DNA from: Oligoflexales bacterium
Lineage (GTDB): Bacteria; Bdellovibrionota_B; Oligoflexia; Oligoflexales; JAGOVF01
DNA length: 46,790 nt
Direction of reading: 5' to 3'
Assembly: GCA_018060885.1 (NCBI GenBank)
Contig: JAGOVF010000009.1
Location: 1-46,790 of the forward strand
The position numbers and the translations under genes were made by a program. Within the stretch, counting starts at the first letter, position 1, and each line of letters begins with the position of its first letter. The notes below the pieces were generated by a model. That model had not been told where the DNA came from, made no database searches, and saw only the letters and a list, made by a program, of their open reading frames with translations. Below are positions 8,620 through 17,924 of the stretch, one piece after another.

Positions 8620-8652
8620 AGCCCAGAATTTATTATTAATTCTGGGCTTTTT
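8620..8652 (+). terminator. Rho-independent terminator after the repeat-protein gene
   Basis: AGCCCAGAATT (8620-8630) and AATTCTGGGCT (8638-8648) form a perfect 11-bp stem with a 7-base loop, followed by five T. It separates the gene ending at 8598 from the operon starting at 8689. Confidence 0.92.
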
Positions 8653-8688
8653 CGTGCGTTGAATGAAATTCTTTATAAGGTGAACTAA

Positions 8689-9612
8689 TTGGTTGAAATT
8701 AATAAGCTGTGGAGAAGAAGTTTCAACCAATTATGCAGTGAGAGCCCTTTTTGGCATTCAAATAATCGATTTATTTGCTCGCTAATCGTTAGTTTAATCA
8801 TCTCGGAGACAATTTCCGCAGCTGCGTTTGTAAATTTGCCTGGTCAATTACGTTTTAGTTTGAGTACTAGTCGGCAAAAAACAACAGATATCGTGTACCA
8901 AAATTCAAATACTAATGCCTTAGAAGATAATGCAGAATTACAACAACAAAGTACAAGAGTGGCACTTGCGCTTGGTATACTTCAAAACATTGAAATTAAT
9001 GGTGAGCTAAATTATCAGTCTGTAAATTCAAACGAAGGAATAATTAAATCTTCACAGGGTCTATCAGATTTTGGCGTTGGGTTTAAAAAAATGTCGGATT
9101 TTGCGCCCTATTATGCAGCAATTTCTGCTGCTTATTTAGGTCCCGCGTCATCTTATAATGCCAGTTCTCGCAATCCAGACTCAGGAAAGTCCGGATCCTA
9201 TATCATAGGTGTAACAGGTACTCATCTTAAGAAAAGTGATTTTTTACATTTAACGAATCTAGACTATTTTTATTTGCTGCGCTCGGGCCAAGGAAATTAT
9301 AATCAGCATAGATTTTCACTTTCCCATTATTTGGATTTTAATTCAGTTGGATTAGGGGTATTTCTAGGATCTCTTGTTAATGAAGGTGGTTATGACTATT
9401 CTTCGAATGATTATCTGCAGTGGTATTTGAGCGATAAGCCTTGGGGTAGCATTGATGAGCGTTATTATTTTGGGGGAGTTTCTTTATATTATAAAAATAA
9501 AAATGATGTATTTCTTTTAAATTACTCTAAAAAATTGCCTTACCAAATTAAAAATGCCCTTCCAAGTTATTCAATTGAAGTTGGCTATAATTTTAATTTT
9601 TTTGTGTATTAA
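8689..9612 (+). CDS. putative outer-membrane beta-barrel protein
   Basis: A 307-residue exported protein not assigned to a family. The start is TTG at 8689 with AAGG about 8 bases upstream. The N-terminus has a long signal: positive residues near 9-10 and 29, hydrophobic FICSLIVSLIISETISAAA around 29-47, likely cleaved after AAA. The mature part alternates polar and hydrophobic residues, is rich in Tyr, Ser and Asn, and ends VGYNFNFFVY with a terminal aromatic, as in proteins assembled by the BAM machinery. It is the first gene of a three-gene unit with the hydrolase at 9615 (2-base gap) and the lipoprotein at 11011. It may be a porin or export channel related to those partners (inference). 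Confidence 0.65.
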   Translation: MVEINKLWRRSFNQLCSESPFWHSNNRFICSLIVSLIISETISAAAFVNLPGQLRFSLSTSRQKTTDIVYQNSNTNALEDNAELQQQSTRVALALGILQNIEINGELNYQSVNSNEGIIKSSQGLSDFGVGFKKMSDFAPYYAAISAAYLGPASSYNASSRNPDSGKSGSYIIGVTGTHLKKSDFLHLTNLDYFYLLRSGQGNYNQHRFSLSHYLDFNSVGLGVFLGSLVNEGGYDYSSNDYLQWYLSDKPWGSIDERYYFGGVSLYYKNKNDVFLLNYSKKLPYQIKNALPSYSIEVGYNFNFFVY

Positions 9613-9614
9613 CA

Positions 9615-11021
9615 ATGAGCAAAAGAATAAAGCAAATATTTTTTTCGAATTTTGGCTTGCCTATTTTGATAATTCTACAATTTTTAGTTTCTTGCGGGCG
9701 TACCACTTCTGTAAAAAAAGATAGATTTTTCGAGGTTGATTTTTCAAATGCGTCGTCTCTTGTGGACTGTAAAAGTTTTTTAGAAGAACTACAGGTTTAT
9801 GAAAGTAATCCGCATTTTTTTAAAAAAATGATTCGAGTTCCGCTCGATTGGAGTGATCGAAATTCAAAAGAATCTGTAAATGTTTTTGTTTATGGAATTA
9901 TCGGTATTTCAAAAGTAGCCCCCATTGTTTTTATAAACGGAGGTCCTTTTGCATCTTCGCATACTTCTTTTAAAGCGATGTCGGAGGAGGCAGAAAATTT
10001 AAAATTAGATTTTGTATTTTTTGATCAAAGAGGCACAGGTTGTTCTACGAATATACCTGAATTAAACAACCTAGATGAACTAAGAAAAATTAAGTATTTT
10101 CGCACAGTCGAACTGGTCCAAGATATTGAGGCCATAAAGCTTACGTTGTGGGGGAAAAATAAAAAAATAAAAATTATGGGTCAAAGCTTTGGAGGCTTTC
10201 TCGGATTTAGGTATTTTTCGACTTTTCCGGATTCAGTATTGTCATTGCATATTCACGGTTATGCGCTCATGAAAGATAACTTAAATTGGTATATTAATCG
10301 ATTTTATTCGCAAAAGAAGGTGGCGGAACATTTTTTCGAGCTCTATCCGCAGGCAAAAATTGACTTCGATTTATTAAATAAAATTATTCCACATGATTTA
10401 TGCCTCGATAATTTTGGTAATAAGGAGTGCGGTCCAAAAATTCTACAGTTTATGACTGGAGTCTTGGGTCAATTTACCCAGTGGAAAAAGCTGGCAGGCA
10501 GAATAGCACAACTCCTTACAACGGACAGGCATTTGAATCGAGATGAATTAGTAAAGTGGCTAGGTCGATATGGAGGCGCTACAGCAAACTATTCCTTGGC
10601 AAAAATTTTAGTCACATTCACGGAAGTAAATGTCAGAAATAATTTTTCTTATGACTACGTCGGTTGTCGAAGTTTTCTTGATCGACTTAATAGTCTGATG
10701 GAAACTTATGATAATTGGATTTTGTCTGAGTGTAAATTAACAGATATTGGGCCGGCCCCAGATGTGATTTTAGATATGATTAACGGAATTGGTTTTAGAC
10801 CGTATGGATATTACGATTTAACTAAGTCTTTAAATGAAAGCGATTCTAAGCTTTTTCTTTATTCCAGTGAATATGATCCCTATGTTCCCCCAGCTTCTTT
10901 TAATGATTTGGCTGCTGTGCTTGTGCCAAGTAGGCATACATATATGGAAATTAAAAATAGTGGTCACGATGCATTTTTAAAGGATCCATCAATATGGCGA
11001 GATTTGTTCCATGATAGATAG
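9615..11021 (+). CDS. alpha/beta-hydrolase lipoprotein, S33 prolyl/tripeptidyl aminopeptidase-like
   Basis: A 468-residue predicted lipoprotein (lipobox LVSC, Cys27) with an alpha/beta-hydrolase fold. The oxyanion-type motif NGGPF is followed by FFDQRGTGCS, typical of the S33 peptidase group. The catalytic triad can be read as Ser191 in GQSFGG, Asp421 in SEYDPYVPP and His451 in SGHDAF. Family members remove N-terminal residues from small peptides, or act as esterases in divergent cases. It starts 2 bases after the preceding beta-barrel gene and overlaps the next gene by 11 bases, which suggests translational coupling. The anchor should place it in the periplasm facing either membrane. Substrate unknown. 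Confidence 0.83.
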   Translation: MSKRIKQIFFSNFGLPILIILQFLVSCGRTTSVKKDRFFEVDFSNASSLVDCKSFLEELQVYESNPHFFKKMIRVPLDWSDRNSKESVNVFVYGIIGISKVAPIVFINGGPFASSHTSFKAMSEEAENLKLDFVFFDQRGTGCSTNIPELNNLDELRKIKYFRTVELVQDIEAIKLTLWGKNKKIKIMGQSFGGFLGFRYFSTFPDSVLSLHIHGYALMKDNLNWYINRFYSQKKVAEHFFELYPQAKIDFDLLNKIIPHDLCLDNFGNKECGPKILQFMTGVLGQFTQWKKLAGRIAQLLTTDRHLNRDELVKWLGRYGGATANYSLAKILVTFTEVNVRNNFSYDYVGCRSFLDRLNSLMETYDNWILSECKLTDIGPAPDVILDMINGIGFRPYGYYDLTKSLNESDSKLFLYSSEYDPYVPPASFNDLAAVLVPSRHTYMEIKNSGHDAFLKDPSIWRDLFHDR

Positions 11022-11442
11022 AAATTTAACTATATTAATTTTTCTAATTTCCCTTTGTTCATGTTCTGGTATTTTTGAAAGAATAAATCCTTCTGCGTTG
11101 GAATCTAAGGTCACAAGTGCTTGTGTTTTGTTTGAAACGGAAAGATTAAATGTAGTCGAAAGTTGTATTGAATTAAGAATCAATGAAATTACGATAGTAG
11201 AAAATTTTTCAAAAAAATGTTTAACAGACTTCAAGGGACAGCTTTATACAAGGTGCACTTTTGAAAATGTTAAATTGACTTGCAACTACCCTCAGAATGA
11301 TTCTGGATATATAAAACATTTTTACTATAACAAAGCGTCTTCAGACTTTAAAAAATATGAAGAAATTTGTCGGAATCAAGAGGCAAATATAATCAATTAC
11401 GACTTAAATAACTATAATTTTGTATATAGCCCAATTCTTTGA
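11011..11442 (+). CDS. small cysteine-rich lipoprotein, unknown
   Basis: A 143-residue protein with a short signal and lipobox LCSC (Cys18). The mature part has six further cysteines, which suggests disulfide bonds in the periplasm. I recognise no domain. Its ATG lies inside the end of the hydrolase gene (11-base overlap, different frame), so it is probably translated by coupling with it and is the last gene of the 8689-11442 operon. AT-rich codon use matches its two neighbours and differs from the flanking housekeeping genes. Confidence 0.62.
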   Translation: MIDRNLTILIFLISLCSCSGIFERINPSALESKVTSACVLFETERLNVVESCIELRINEITIVENFSKKCLTDFKGQLYTRCTFENVKLTCNYPQNDSGYIKHFYYNKASSDFKKYEEICRNQEANIINYDLNNYNFVYSPIL

Positions 11443-11463
11443 TTTGTAAGCAAATGAATTATT

Positions 11464-11958
11464 TTAATTTTTTAACAAGCGAAGCGGCGGACGCGGCTTG
11501 TGCAAGCTACGCATAAGATCTGTATCTTGTGAATGAATGGACTCTTCACTTTTGACTTCGTCATGGACTTGTAGTTGATTTTGCAGATTGTCGATCAGTT
11601 CACTGTAAAAGTTTTCTGTCTGTTCGACATATTCGTTTAATTGCGGCCGGCCGAAAATTGTTTCTGCTTCCGAAGTGATTTGGCGAGCGAGCACAACTTG
11701 GTTTACGATTGCTTCTCGTAAACAGGCCTCAATATGTGCATGATCTATTTTATTGAGACTTAAAAAACTTAAAAAGTCATAGCTTTTTAAATGGAGTGAT
11801 TCATGGGTTTCGAGATTTTCGACCACCCAAGTCTGCCTGCCATGCTTTTTTCGCCAAAGTACTGCGAAGCGATTTTTGCCATGAAGGTCTCTGGTGTGGA
11901 AGAAGAGTTGCTCATCCAGTAAGTGATTTTCAATATATTTTAATAGAAATACAACCAT
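11464..11958 (-). CDS. conserved-looking hypothetical protein
   Basis: A 164-residue cytoplasmic protein I do not recognise. The N-terminal ~70 residues look like a small beta-rich fold (RFAVLWRKKHGRQTWVVENL). The middle is helical and the C-terminus is charged and proline-rich (KPRPPLRLLKN). There is no signal peptide or membrane segment. It is convergent with the lipoprotein gene ending at 11442, 21 bases away, with no clear terminator between. The 65 bases upstream are extremely AT-rich and could hold the promoter. No strong ribosome site precedes the ATG. Confidence 0.55.
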   Translation of the reverse strand: MVVFLLKYIENHLLDEQLFFHTRDLHGKNRFAVLWRKKHGRQTWVVENLETHESLHLKSYDFLSFLSLNKIDHAHIEACLREAIVNQVVLARQITSEAETIFGRPQLNEYVEQTENFYSELIDNLQNQLQVHDEVKSEESIHSQDTDLMRSLHKPRPPLRLLKN

Positions 11959-12023
11959 TTCTATAAAATATACTATAAATTTTATAAAATCAATAAAAAA
12001 TTATAAAATAATATAAATTGTTA

Positions 12024-13022
12024 TTATAATAGCTTTAATTCCTTTAAGTTCCAGTAATAAACCGAAGCATTGTCAAAGTTATCGGGAGCAGCTGTGAGCG
12101 TCCAAAGTCTATTCTTTTCATCGAGTTGAAGGTCTTTGACAGCTTTTAAATGTGGGGGAAGTGTTGCGAAAGTCTGGATAGATCCAACGCTATAGCAAGA
12201 TAAAAAATTAAGACTGAGGAGGTTATTGTTCTTTGCATCAGCAAAAATCACCTGCTTTTTTTCTCGAGCAGCAATCAAGCCTTGAGGGTTGCGATTTTTA
12301 AAAACATCTTTCGGGACATGACAAGTTCTAGAAATCCGGCACTGCGGAATTTCGCTATCTAAACAATTCATGATTAACAGTGGGTGGTTTTCAATTCTAG
12401 ATAATAAGAGGTAGTTCTCACCTGTATCCTTCACCCAATTTGGGGGGAGTTTACTAATTCCGCTAATTCGCTCGCCCTTGTGTTGGGCAAATGCTTTTTT
12501 AAAACTTTGCCGCAAATTTGTCGTCTCTACTTTGCTCGCTTCCCCTCCCGCGTCAGCTGGGGGGCGAAGGCTATCCCAGGCTATTGAGCTCTCATTGACT
12601 ATACTGCTCGGCTTTTCTGGGTCTAAAAATATAAGATTTAAATTATAGCTATCAATTAACATGAGTTTATTTGAGATTTTTATAATAAAGCGCCAATCTT
12701 TTCCTTGGGCGAATTGAGGTTTAAACGTATGGCGCTTAGAGTCAAGAAACTTGCCAAAGGGAGACGTTTTTGATGACTCGTCAAAAGGAACTTCGACAAT
12801 AAAAAACCGTTTTTTGGGTTGGATCAAGATTCTGTGGTCTTCTACGAAAAAACCAAGCTGTTCATGTTCGATCGATTCCAAGCGCTGGTGCTTATCTGGA
12901 TAAGGTAAGGCAGTCTGGGCTCCTAAAGACCCTGAATATATCGCAAAGGAAGCAATAAAGTAGGGTCGAATAGTAAAGCATTTAAAAAACAAATAAAATT
13001 TTCTATTTAAACTTGCTCGCAA
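12024..13022 (-). CDS. exported protein of unknown function, possible beta-propeller
   Basis: A 332-residue protein. The proposed start is TTG at 13022 with GAGG about 8 bases upstream. The N-terminus has basic residues and a hydrophobic segment (YFIASFAIYSGSLGAQT, about 20-36), so it should be exported. Downstream segments such as GLIAAREKKQVIFADAKNNN and KDLQLDEKNRLWTL resemble blades of NHL/SMP-30-like propellers: a strand, a turn with D/N, then the next strand. The resemblance is weak and no active site is visible. It is divergent from the large gene at 13140. Confidence 0.55.
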   Translation of the reverse strand: MRASLNRKFYLFFKCFTIRPYFIASFAIYSGSLGAQTALPYPDKHQRLESIEHEQLGFFVEDHRILIQPKKRFFIVEVPFDESSKTSPFGKFLDSKRHTFKPQFAQGKDWRFIIKISNKLMLIDSYNLNLIFLDPEKPSSIVNESSIAWDSLRPPADAGGEASKVETTNLRQSFKKAFAQHKGERISGISKLPPNWVKDTGENYLLLSRIENHPLLIMNCLDSEIPQCRISRTCHVPKDVFKNRNPQGLIAAREKKQVIFADAKNNNLLSLNFLSCYSVGSIQTFATLPPHLKAVKDLQLDEKNRLWTLTAAPDNFDNASVYYWNLKELKLL

Positions 13023-13139
13023 TTTTTAATACCTCGCGGATTTTGTTACAATCATAGCTAATGACAATAGCAAAACCAAGCACATAAGAGTTGCTGCCAC
13101 TTATAAAATTAAAATTTGAATTTTAGTTGGGGAGTCCTT

Positions 13140-15803
13140 TTGGGATTTGAAAATCGCAGTCTTTTTCAAGATTATTTAAACCAGCCAAAAAGCGAAATTC
13201 GCCAGAGTATCTTGAAAGAAATGCATCTACATGGCGAAGTACTTACAATTGATTGGTGTCAAGATCTGTTGTGCTTAGATTTGAACCTGCAAGAGAAAAA
13301 GCTGATTTTAGATTTGGCCGATTCTTCTTCAGAATTAGAGCATGAGGAGTTCTTGACGGAAAATCTAGATTCTTGGCATCAAGACTTAGCAGTAAAGGCA
13401 GTAAATATTTGGGCAATTCATTCTAACGCGATACTCTGGCATAAAATGCTAGCGGCCTTTTTATCGCCTTATGTTTCTCAACGCACAAAATACACGATGC
13501 TCATGCATGTGGATAAAATCGGCGGGAAATTTCTGGTAGAGCTTGCAGCAAAGACGCAAGGTTTAGCCGAATATTCTCCTGCTTTTGTTGCCAGGACTTT
13601 GCAATTGGCTTACGAATATAATGTATTTAGCCAAGATCTGTTAGAACTTGCAAAAAATATTATTTCCCTATCGTCGTCGCAATTGCATCCTGATAGCAAA
13701 GCACTGCTTGCAGCAGTATACTATTGTGGACGTTATGCGCATGAATATTTAAATATGGAACATTTGCAAAAAGCTGAATGGCAAGTTTGGCCGCAATTGA
13801 TACAAGAAATGAGCCGCTCATTTGAAGATTTAAACAATCATGAAAAATTGAAAAAATATTTTTTCACTGAATTAAACGCGAAGAAGAAAAACACAAAAAC
13901 AGCACAAGTAGATAATGGTCAAGATTATACGCATTTTTTAAGTATTTGGCCACCGGTGTGGCGGCGCGCTTTTTTAGATGGCGAGCTCATTTATTTGGCA
14001 ACCAGCTATCTGCAACAGAAAGTTAATATAGACGGTCGCTTAGAAGTTCAAAATGAAATTTTTTCTGGCTGCGATCCGCAAGCTCTTTTAGAAGCACTAG
14101 ATAAATGCAAAGACGATAGAGAATTTTCTTTTGCTCTCGGATATTACATAAAATATTTACCCTGTGCATTTCCAGAAACATTAATTTTACGTGCAGAGCA
14201 ATTGGAGCGCGAGTCTGCTGATAGTAAGAGATTTCGCAACTCACTCCCGGCCAGATTTTCTAGGATGATGACTTCTTTTAAAGACCAAGCGTCACAAAAT
14301 GCAACTGCAAGTCTAATTCAAGCAATTCGTGATGAACAACAAAATTTGATCGCAGTTTTACAAAATATTCTAGAAAAAAATGAATTGGGAAATCTGCTGA
14401 TAAAATTTAACGAGCTTTTTCCTGGATCCGCGCATGCGTCGCCAGATTACGATCAACGGCATGAATTTTTTAATTTGGCTTTTAGGGGACAGAATCTTTC
14501 AAAAAAAGTATTAGTCAACGAGTTTTGGGGTGCCTTGTGTCAGGCTTGGTCTAAACCCGAAGTATTTCCTGGCCAACTCGGTGAGCTAGCAAGGCAGCAG
14601 CCTTATTTATTTAAACTTTGTTATGTTAAGACTCTTGGCCGTTTCAAAGGCGTTGACCAAGCAGTTTTAAAACTTCTTGATTTTATACGGCAAGACGAAG
14701 AAGAGATGGTTTTAGGGCTAATTCATGCGCTTTCAGAAATTGGAACAGAACGCGCAAAATTGGAGCTTATCAATTTTTTAACCCGAACAAATATGTCGTC
14801 TGGAGTCAGAATTGAATTGCTTCAGTTACTTAAAAAACACGACTTAACTAAGCTTCAAGACGAACTTAGAAGCTCGATGAATGACCTTCAAATTCTTGCA
14901 CAATCTGAGGGAAATCATGAAGGATTGCGAGATGCGATCGAAGCAGTTGCGAGTTTGCTTTTACCGATCAATATAGGAACTTCCGAAGTGTCGACAAAAA
15001 CGACGCATTTAAAAATGGACATTACAAAGCTTGATGAAAAATTGTCTGCCAGAATTGAATACTATCCGCGCTTGTCAGGCGAGGTGCGACGAGCGCTAAG
15101 AACAGCAGAATTCTTTTATGAGCAAATATCAACGAGCGCAGATTCGAGTGCAATTGACCTCAGTCCCTTGATTGATATGCAGTATAAAGCAATGGAACTT
15201 TTATTTAGAGAAACCTACGAAGCTCCCTGTGATCGACTTCTCAATCAAGGAATTTTGCAGCGCAAGCTTGATCTAATTGGATATGCTCGGCCAATTCCTT
15301 CAGCAATGGATGCCTTTGAAGACTATTTAAGCCAGCTACCAGTCATCAAGACTATTCCATTTTTTAGCAAGTTTAAGCTCAGAAAAATGTTACGTGGTAT
15401 TTGCCAATATAAACCTGGAAGACGTTTTACTTTGGATGGGCTTAAGGCTTTTGCGCTATTTTTTCTGTGTTTTAGTCGTCGCGAGTGCAAATTTCAATTG
15501 CAGCAGCTTTTTGACCTAGGATTGAACGATCAGCAATTGTTTTTATTTTGCAAAAATTTACATGTTTTTCAAGACTTTCGAAATCGTGCAGCTCATGAAG
15601 GATTTCATCCAGATGCTAAAAGTGATATGGAAAGTTTGTGGTCTTCGACGGTCGAAATAATTTCCGTGTTATTTGGTAGCAAAAGCGCTCTTCTCGAAAA
15701 GGCTGGCACAGTCGAAAAGGTTGGTACAACCGAAAAGACGACGCTTGGCGAAAAGTCAAAAAGACCTGAACCCATTATTATTCAGCGCCGACGTATTTCA
15801 TAA
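13140..15803 (+). CDS. large helical-repeat protein with C-terminal HEPN-like motif
   Basis: A cytoplasmic protein of about 887 residues that I cannot assign to a family. I chose the TTG at 13140, which has GGGGAG at 13129-13134 five bases upstream; an in-frame TTG at 13116 would add 8 residues but has no ribosome site. Most of the length is alpha-helical without a signal peptide, and the region coding LLDFIRQDEEEMVLGLIHAL and following (near 14680-14870) has HEAT-like helix pairs. Near the C-terminus FQDFRNRAAHEGF contains R-x4-H (RNRAAH), the hallmark of HEPN domains, many of which are RNases or nucleotide-binding scaffolds. The tail repeats EKxGTxEK and ends in a basic segment. The HEPN reading is inference from one motif and helical context. 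Confidence 0.68.
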   Translation: MGFENRSLFQDYLNQPKSEIRQSILKEMHLHGEVLTIDWCQDLLCLDLNLQEKKLILDLADSSSELEHEEFLTENLDSWHQDLAVKAVNIWAIHSNAILWHKMLAAFLSPYVSQRTKYTMLMHVDKIGGKFLVELAAKTQGLAEYSPAFVARTLQLAYEYNVFSQDLLELAKNIISLSSSQLHPDSKALLAAVYYCGRYAHEYLNMEHLQKAEWQVWPQLIQEMSRSFEDLNNHEKLKKYFFTELNAKKKNTKTAQVDNGQDYTHFLSIWPPVWRRAFLDGELIYLATSYLQQKVNIDGRLEVQNEIFSGCDPQALLEALDKCKDDREFSFALGYYIKYLPCAFPETLILRAEQLERESADSKRFRNSLPARFSRMMTSFKDQASQNATASLIQAIRDEQQNLIAVLQNILEKNELGNLLIKFNELFPGSAHASPDYDQRHEFFNLAFRGQNLSKKVLVNEFWGALCQAWSKPEVFPGQLGELARQQPYLFKLCYVKTLGRFKGVDQAVLKLLDFIRQDEEEMVLGLIHALSEIGTERAKLELINFLTRTNMSSGVRIELLQLLKKHDLTKLQDELRSSMNDLQILAQSEGNHEGLRDAIEAVASLLLPINIGTSEVSTKTTHLKMDITKLDEKLSARIEYYPRLSGEVRRALRTAEFFYEQISTSADSSAIDLSPLIDMQYKAMELLFRETYEAPCDRLLNQGILQRKLDLIGYARPIPSAMDAFEDYLSQLPVIKTIPFFSKFKLRKMLRGICQYKPGRRFTLDGLKAFALFFLCFSRRECKFQLQQLFDLGLNDQQLFLFCKNLHVFQDFRNRAAHEGFHPDAKSDMESLWSSTVEIISVLFGSKSALLEKAGTVEKVGTTEKTTLGEKSKRPEPIIIQRRRIS

Positions 15804-15900
15804 TTGAAGCAATTCACTTTTTAGTCAGCTAATTGCCAAGCCTAAACTTTTAGAGTAGGATGAGCCGCTTGCAGCAGTCCGCACTTGAAGGAGGCTTAAA

Positions 15901-16665
15901 GTGGCAGCAGATTTAACCGTCGGCAATAAAGACAAGCATTTACAAAAGGTTGCGCTCGTAACAGGTGCATCGCGTGGAATAGGTGCGGCCTGTGCTAAAG
16001 CTTTGGCCTTGGCTGGTTACCGAGTTGCGATTCATTATCGCAGCGACGAAGCTCTGGCAAAGGGGTTGCAAGCGGAACTTTCAGGAAGCCAAATCTACCG
16101 CTTTGATTTAAGTCAGCCTGATGCGTGCAAAGAATTATGCGATAAAATAAAAACTGAAATGGGTGGTATCGATGTTTTAGTAAATAACGCTGGAATGTCG
16201 ATAGATGCGCTGCTGCCCTTTGCTAAAGAAGATGATTTTGACAAGCTATTATCCGTCAATTTAAAGCCTGTATTTGTCTTATCAAAATATGCATCAAAAC
16301 ATATGATACGAAAAAAGGCTGGCCGAATTATTAATATTTCTTCTGTAGTGGGTGTGACAGGAAACGCAGGACAAACCATGTATTCTGCAACTAAAGCTGC
16401 AATAATTGGAATGACCAAAAGTATGGCACTAGAACTGGCTGGATTTGGAATATTAGCGAATTGTGTTGCACCGGGATTTATTGCAACGGAAATGACCTCA
16501 ACACTAAGCGCAGAAGCGAAAGAGAAAATATTTGAAAAAATTCCGTTAAAGCGACTGGGTACAGCTGAAGATATAGCAAGTGCTGTCGCTTTTCTCGCAT
16601 CGGATTCAGCAAATTACATTACTGGAACGACCTTACATGTTAATGGCGGCATGTATACAAACTAA
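15901..16665 (+). CDS. 3-oxoacyl-[ACP] reductase, FabG-like SDR
   Basis: NADPH-dependent reductase of 254 residues of the classical short-chain dehydrogenase family, expected to reduce 3-oxoacyl-ACP in fatty-acid or related acyl chain synthesis. The start is GTG at 15901 with a perfect AAGGAGG six bases upstream. Motifs: cofactor loop TGASRGIG at 21-28, NNAG at 95-98, catalytic Ser147/148, and YSATK with Tyr161 and Lys165. The PGFIATEMT segment is typical of FabG. The N-terminus is about 12 residues longer than Escherichia coli FabG. It is followed after 14 bases by a FabH-like gene, so the pair is probably one operon. It is not within a standard fab cluster, so it may be a specialised paralogue. 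Confidence 0.9.
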   Translation: MAADLTVGNKDKHLQKVALVTGASRGIGAACAKALALAGYRVAIHYRSDEALAKGLQAELSGSQIYRFDLSQPDACKELCDKIKTEMGGIDVLVNNAGMSIDALLPFAKEDDFDKLLSVNLKPVFVLSKYASKHMIRKKAGRIINISSVVGVTGNAGQTMYSATKAAIIGMTKSMALELAGFGILANCVAPGFIATEMTSTLSAEAKEKIFEKIPLKRLGTAEDIASAVAFLASDSANYITGTTLHVNGGMYTN

Positions 16666-16679
16666 AAAATTGGTAGAGA

Positions 16680-17705
16680 ATGATAAATAAAAAATACAAC
16701 TGCATCACGTCTATTGGCCACTATCACCCTGATACAGTGATAGATAATCACTTTCTATCATCTTTGGATATCGGAAGCGATGCAGAGTGGATAGAAAGTC
16801 GAACTGGTTTGGTGGAGCGTCGTAGTGTGATGACGCGGCAAAACATAATGGATTTGCGGCATAAAAAAACAAGTTACAACGAACTAAAACAGAACGGTAA
16901 CATTACTTCGTTGCCAGAGCTTTCTCGACCAGCTTTGAATATGGCATTAGAGCGGCGTATATTGGGCGGATTAAAGTTGAGTGAAATAGATATGGCAGTT
17001 TGTGGAACTTCAACTCCTGATTGGGACTTGCCGGCAAACGCTTGTTCTATCGCAGGTGAACTCGGAATTCAGGCTCCTGCATTTGATATCAATTCGGCAT
17101 GCAGTGCTTTTATGGTGAATTTGCATTTTTTGAGTGCAATGATGGCGTCTGGAAAAGCGCACAAAGCAGTTGTATTTAACCCAGAACGTTTAACGACTCG
17201 GGTCGATTATAGTGATCGTGCAAACTGTATTTTATTTGGTGATGCAGCAACTGCGACAATTTTTGAATCTTTAGAGGCAGCTAAGGGTTTGACATTAGTT
17301 GATTCCGTGGTGCATTCAGCGCCCCAAGACTACGCATCTGTTCAATGTGCATCGGAAGGGGTCTTCTCGCAAAATGGTAAGGTCGTGCAAAAATTTGCTG
17401 TGACGAGAACAGTTGAGGTTACTCAAGAGATTTTGAATCGCAATAATATGAGTATAAGTGATGTGAGCTATTTTATTGGCCATCAGGCAAACCTTAGAAT
17501 GCTTATGTCTTCTGTCGAAAAACTAGGTTTGAACCCGGCTCAGCACTGGTATAATGTTGACCGCTTTGGTAACCAGGGTGGTACAGGAGCTCCTAGCGTC
17601 TTATCGCAGAATTGGCATAAACTAAAACATGGCGATGTTGTAGTCATTTCTGTAGTTGGTGCAGGATTGACATGGGCAGCGGGATTGTTTCGCTATTTTT
17701 CATAG
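16680..17705 (+). CDS. 3-oxoacyl-[ACP] synthase III-like enzyme (FabH family)
   Basis: Type III ketosynthase of 341 residues, expected to condense an acyl-CoA with malonyl-ACP or a related pair. The catalytic triad is complete: Cys141 in NSACSAF, His268 in GHQAN and Asn298 in RFGNQGGTGAPS. Housekeeping FabH usually has about 317 residues. This one carries an extra segment around residues 52-80 (charged, NIMDLRHKKTSYNELKQNG) and a changed loop after the Asn (GNQGGTG instead of GNTSAAS), so its acyl substrate may differ. It follows the FabG-like gene by 14 bases. The pair could make starter units for a special lipid or polyketide (inference). Confidence 0.88.
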   Translation: MINKKYNCITSIGHYHPDTVIDNHFLSSLDIGSDAEWIESRTGLVERRSVMTRQNIMDLRHKKTSYNELKQNGNITSLPELSRPALNMALERRILGGLKLSEIDMAVCGTSTPDWDLPANACSIAGELGIQAPAFDINSACSAFMVNLHFLSAMMASGKAHKAVVFNPERLTTRVDYSDRANCILFGDAATATIFESLEAAKGLTLVDSVVHSAPQDYASVQCASEGVFSQNGKVVQKFAVTRTVEVTQEILNRNNMSISDVSYFIGHQANLRMLMSSVEKLGLNPAQHWYNVDRFGNQGGTGAPSVLSQNWHKLKHGDVVVISVVGAGLTWAAGLFRYFS

Positions 17706-17729
17706 CTTCGAATACAAGGCCCCAAAAAC

Positions 17730-17780
17730 AAAATTATCGCTACGGGTTCGGGCTTCCTGCCCTCACCAAGTTCCACTGGC
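17730..17780 (-). repeat. truncated copy of the long-inverted-repeat element
   Basis: About 51 bases matching 34458-34508 (loop half plus start of the right arm of the locus-2 element), with roughly five differences including one inserted A. It is in the opposite orientation to the full element at 17925-18130. It seems to be a decayed fragment. Confidence 0.7.
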
Positions 17781-17924
17781 GCTCATGGCGACACCAGCCT
17801 AGTCTTCGCGCTTTTTAAGTATTTAAGTGAAGAAATGTTTGCAAGACACGACGCGGCTCGAGTTGCCCGCACATTTAGCGTTTCTGGGGCTATTTGAATC
17901 AAATATGGCTGAACGGTTTGAGAT

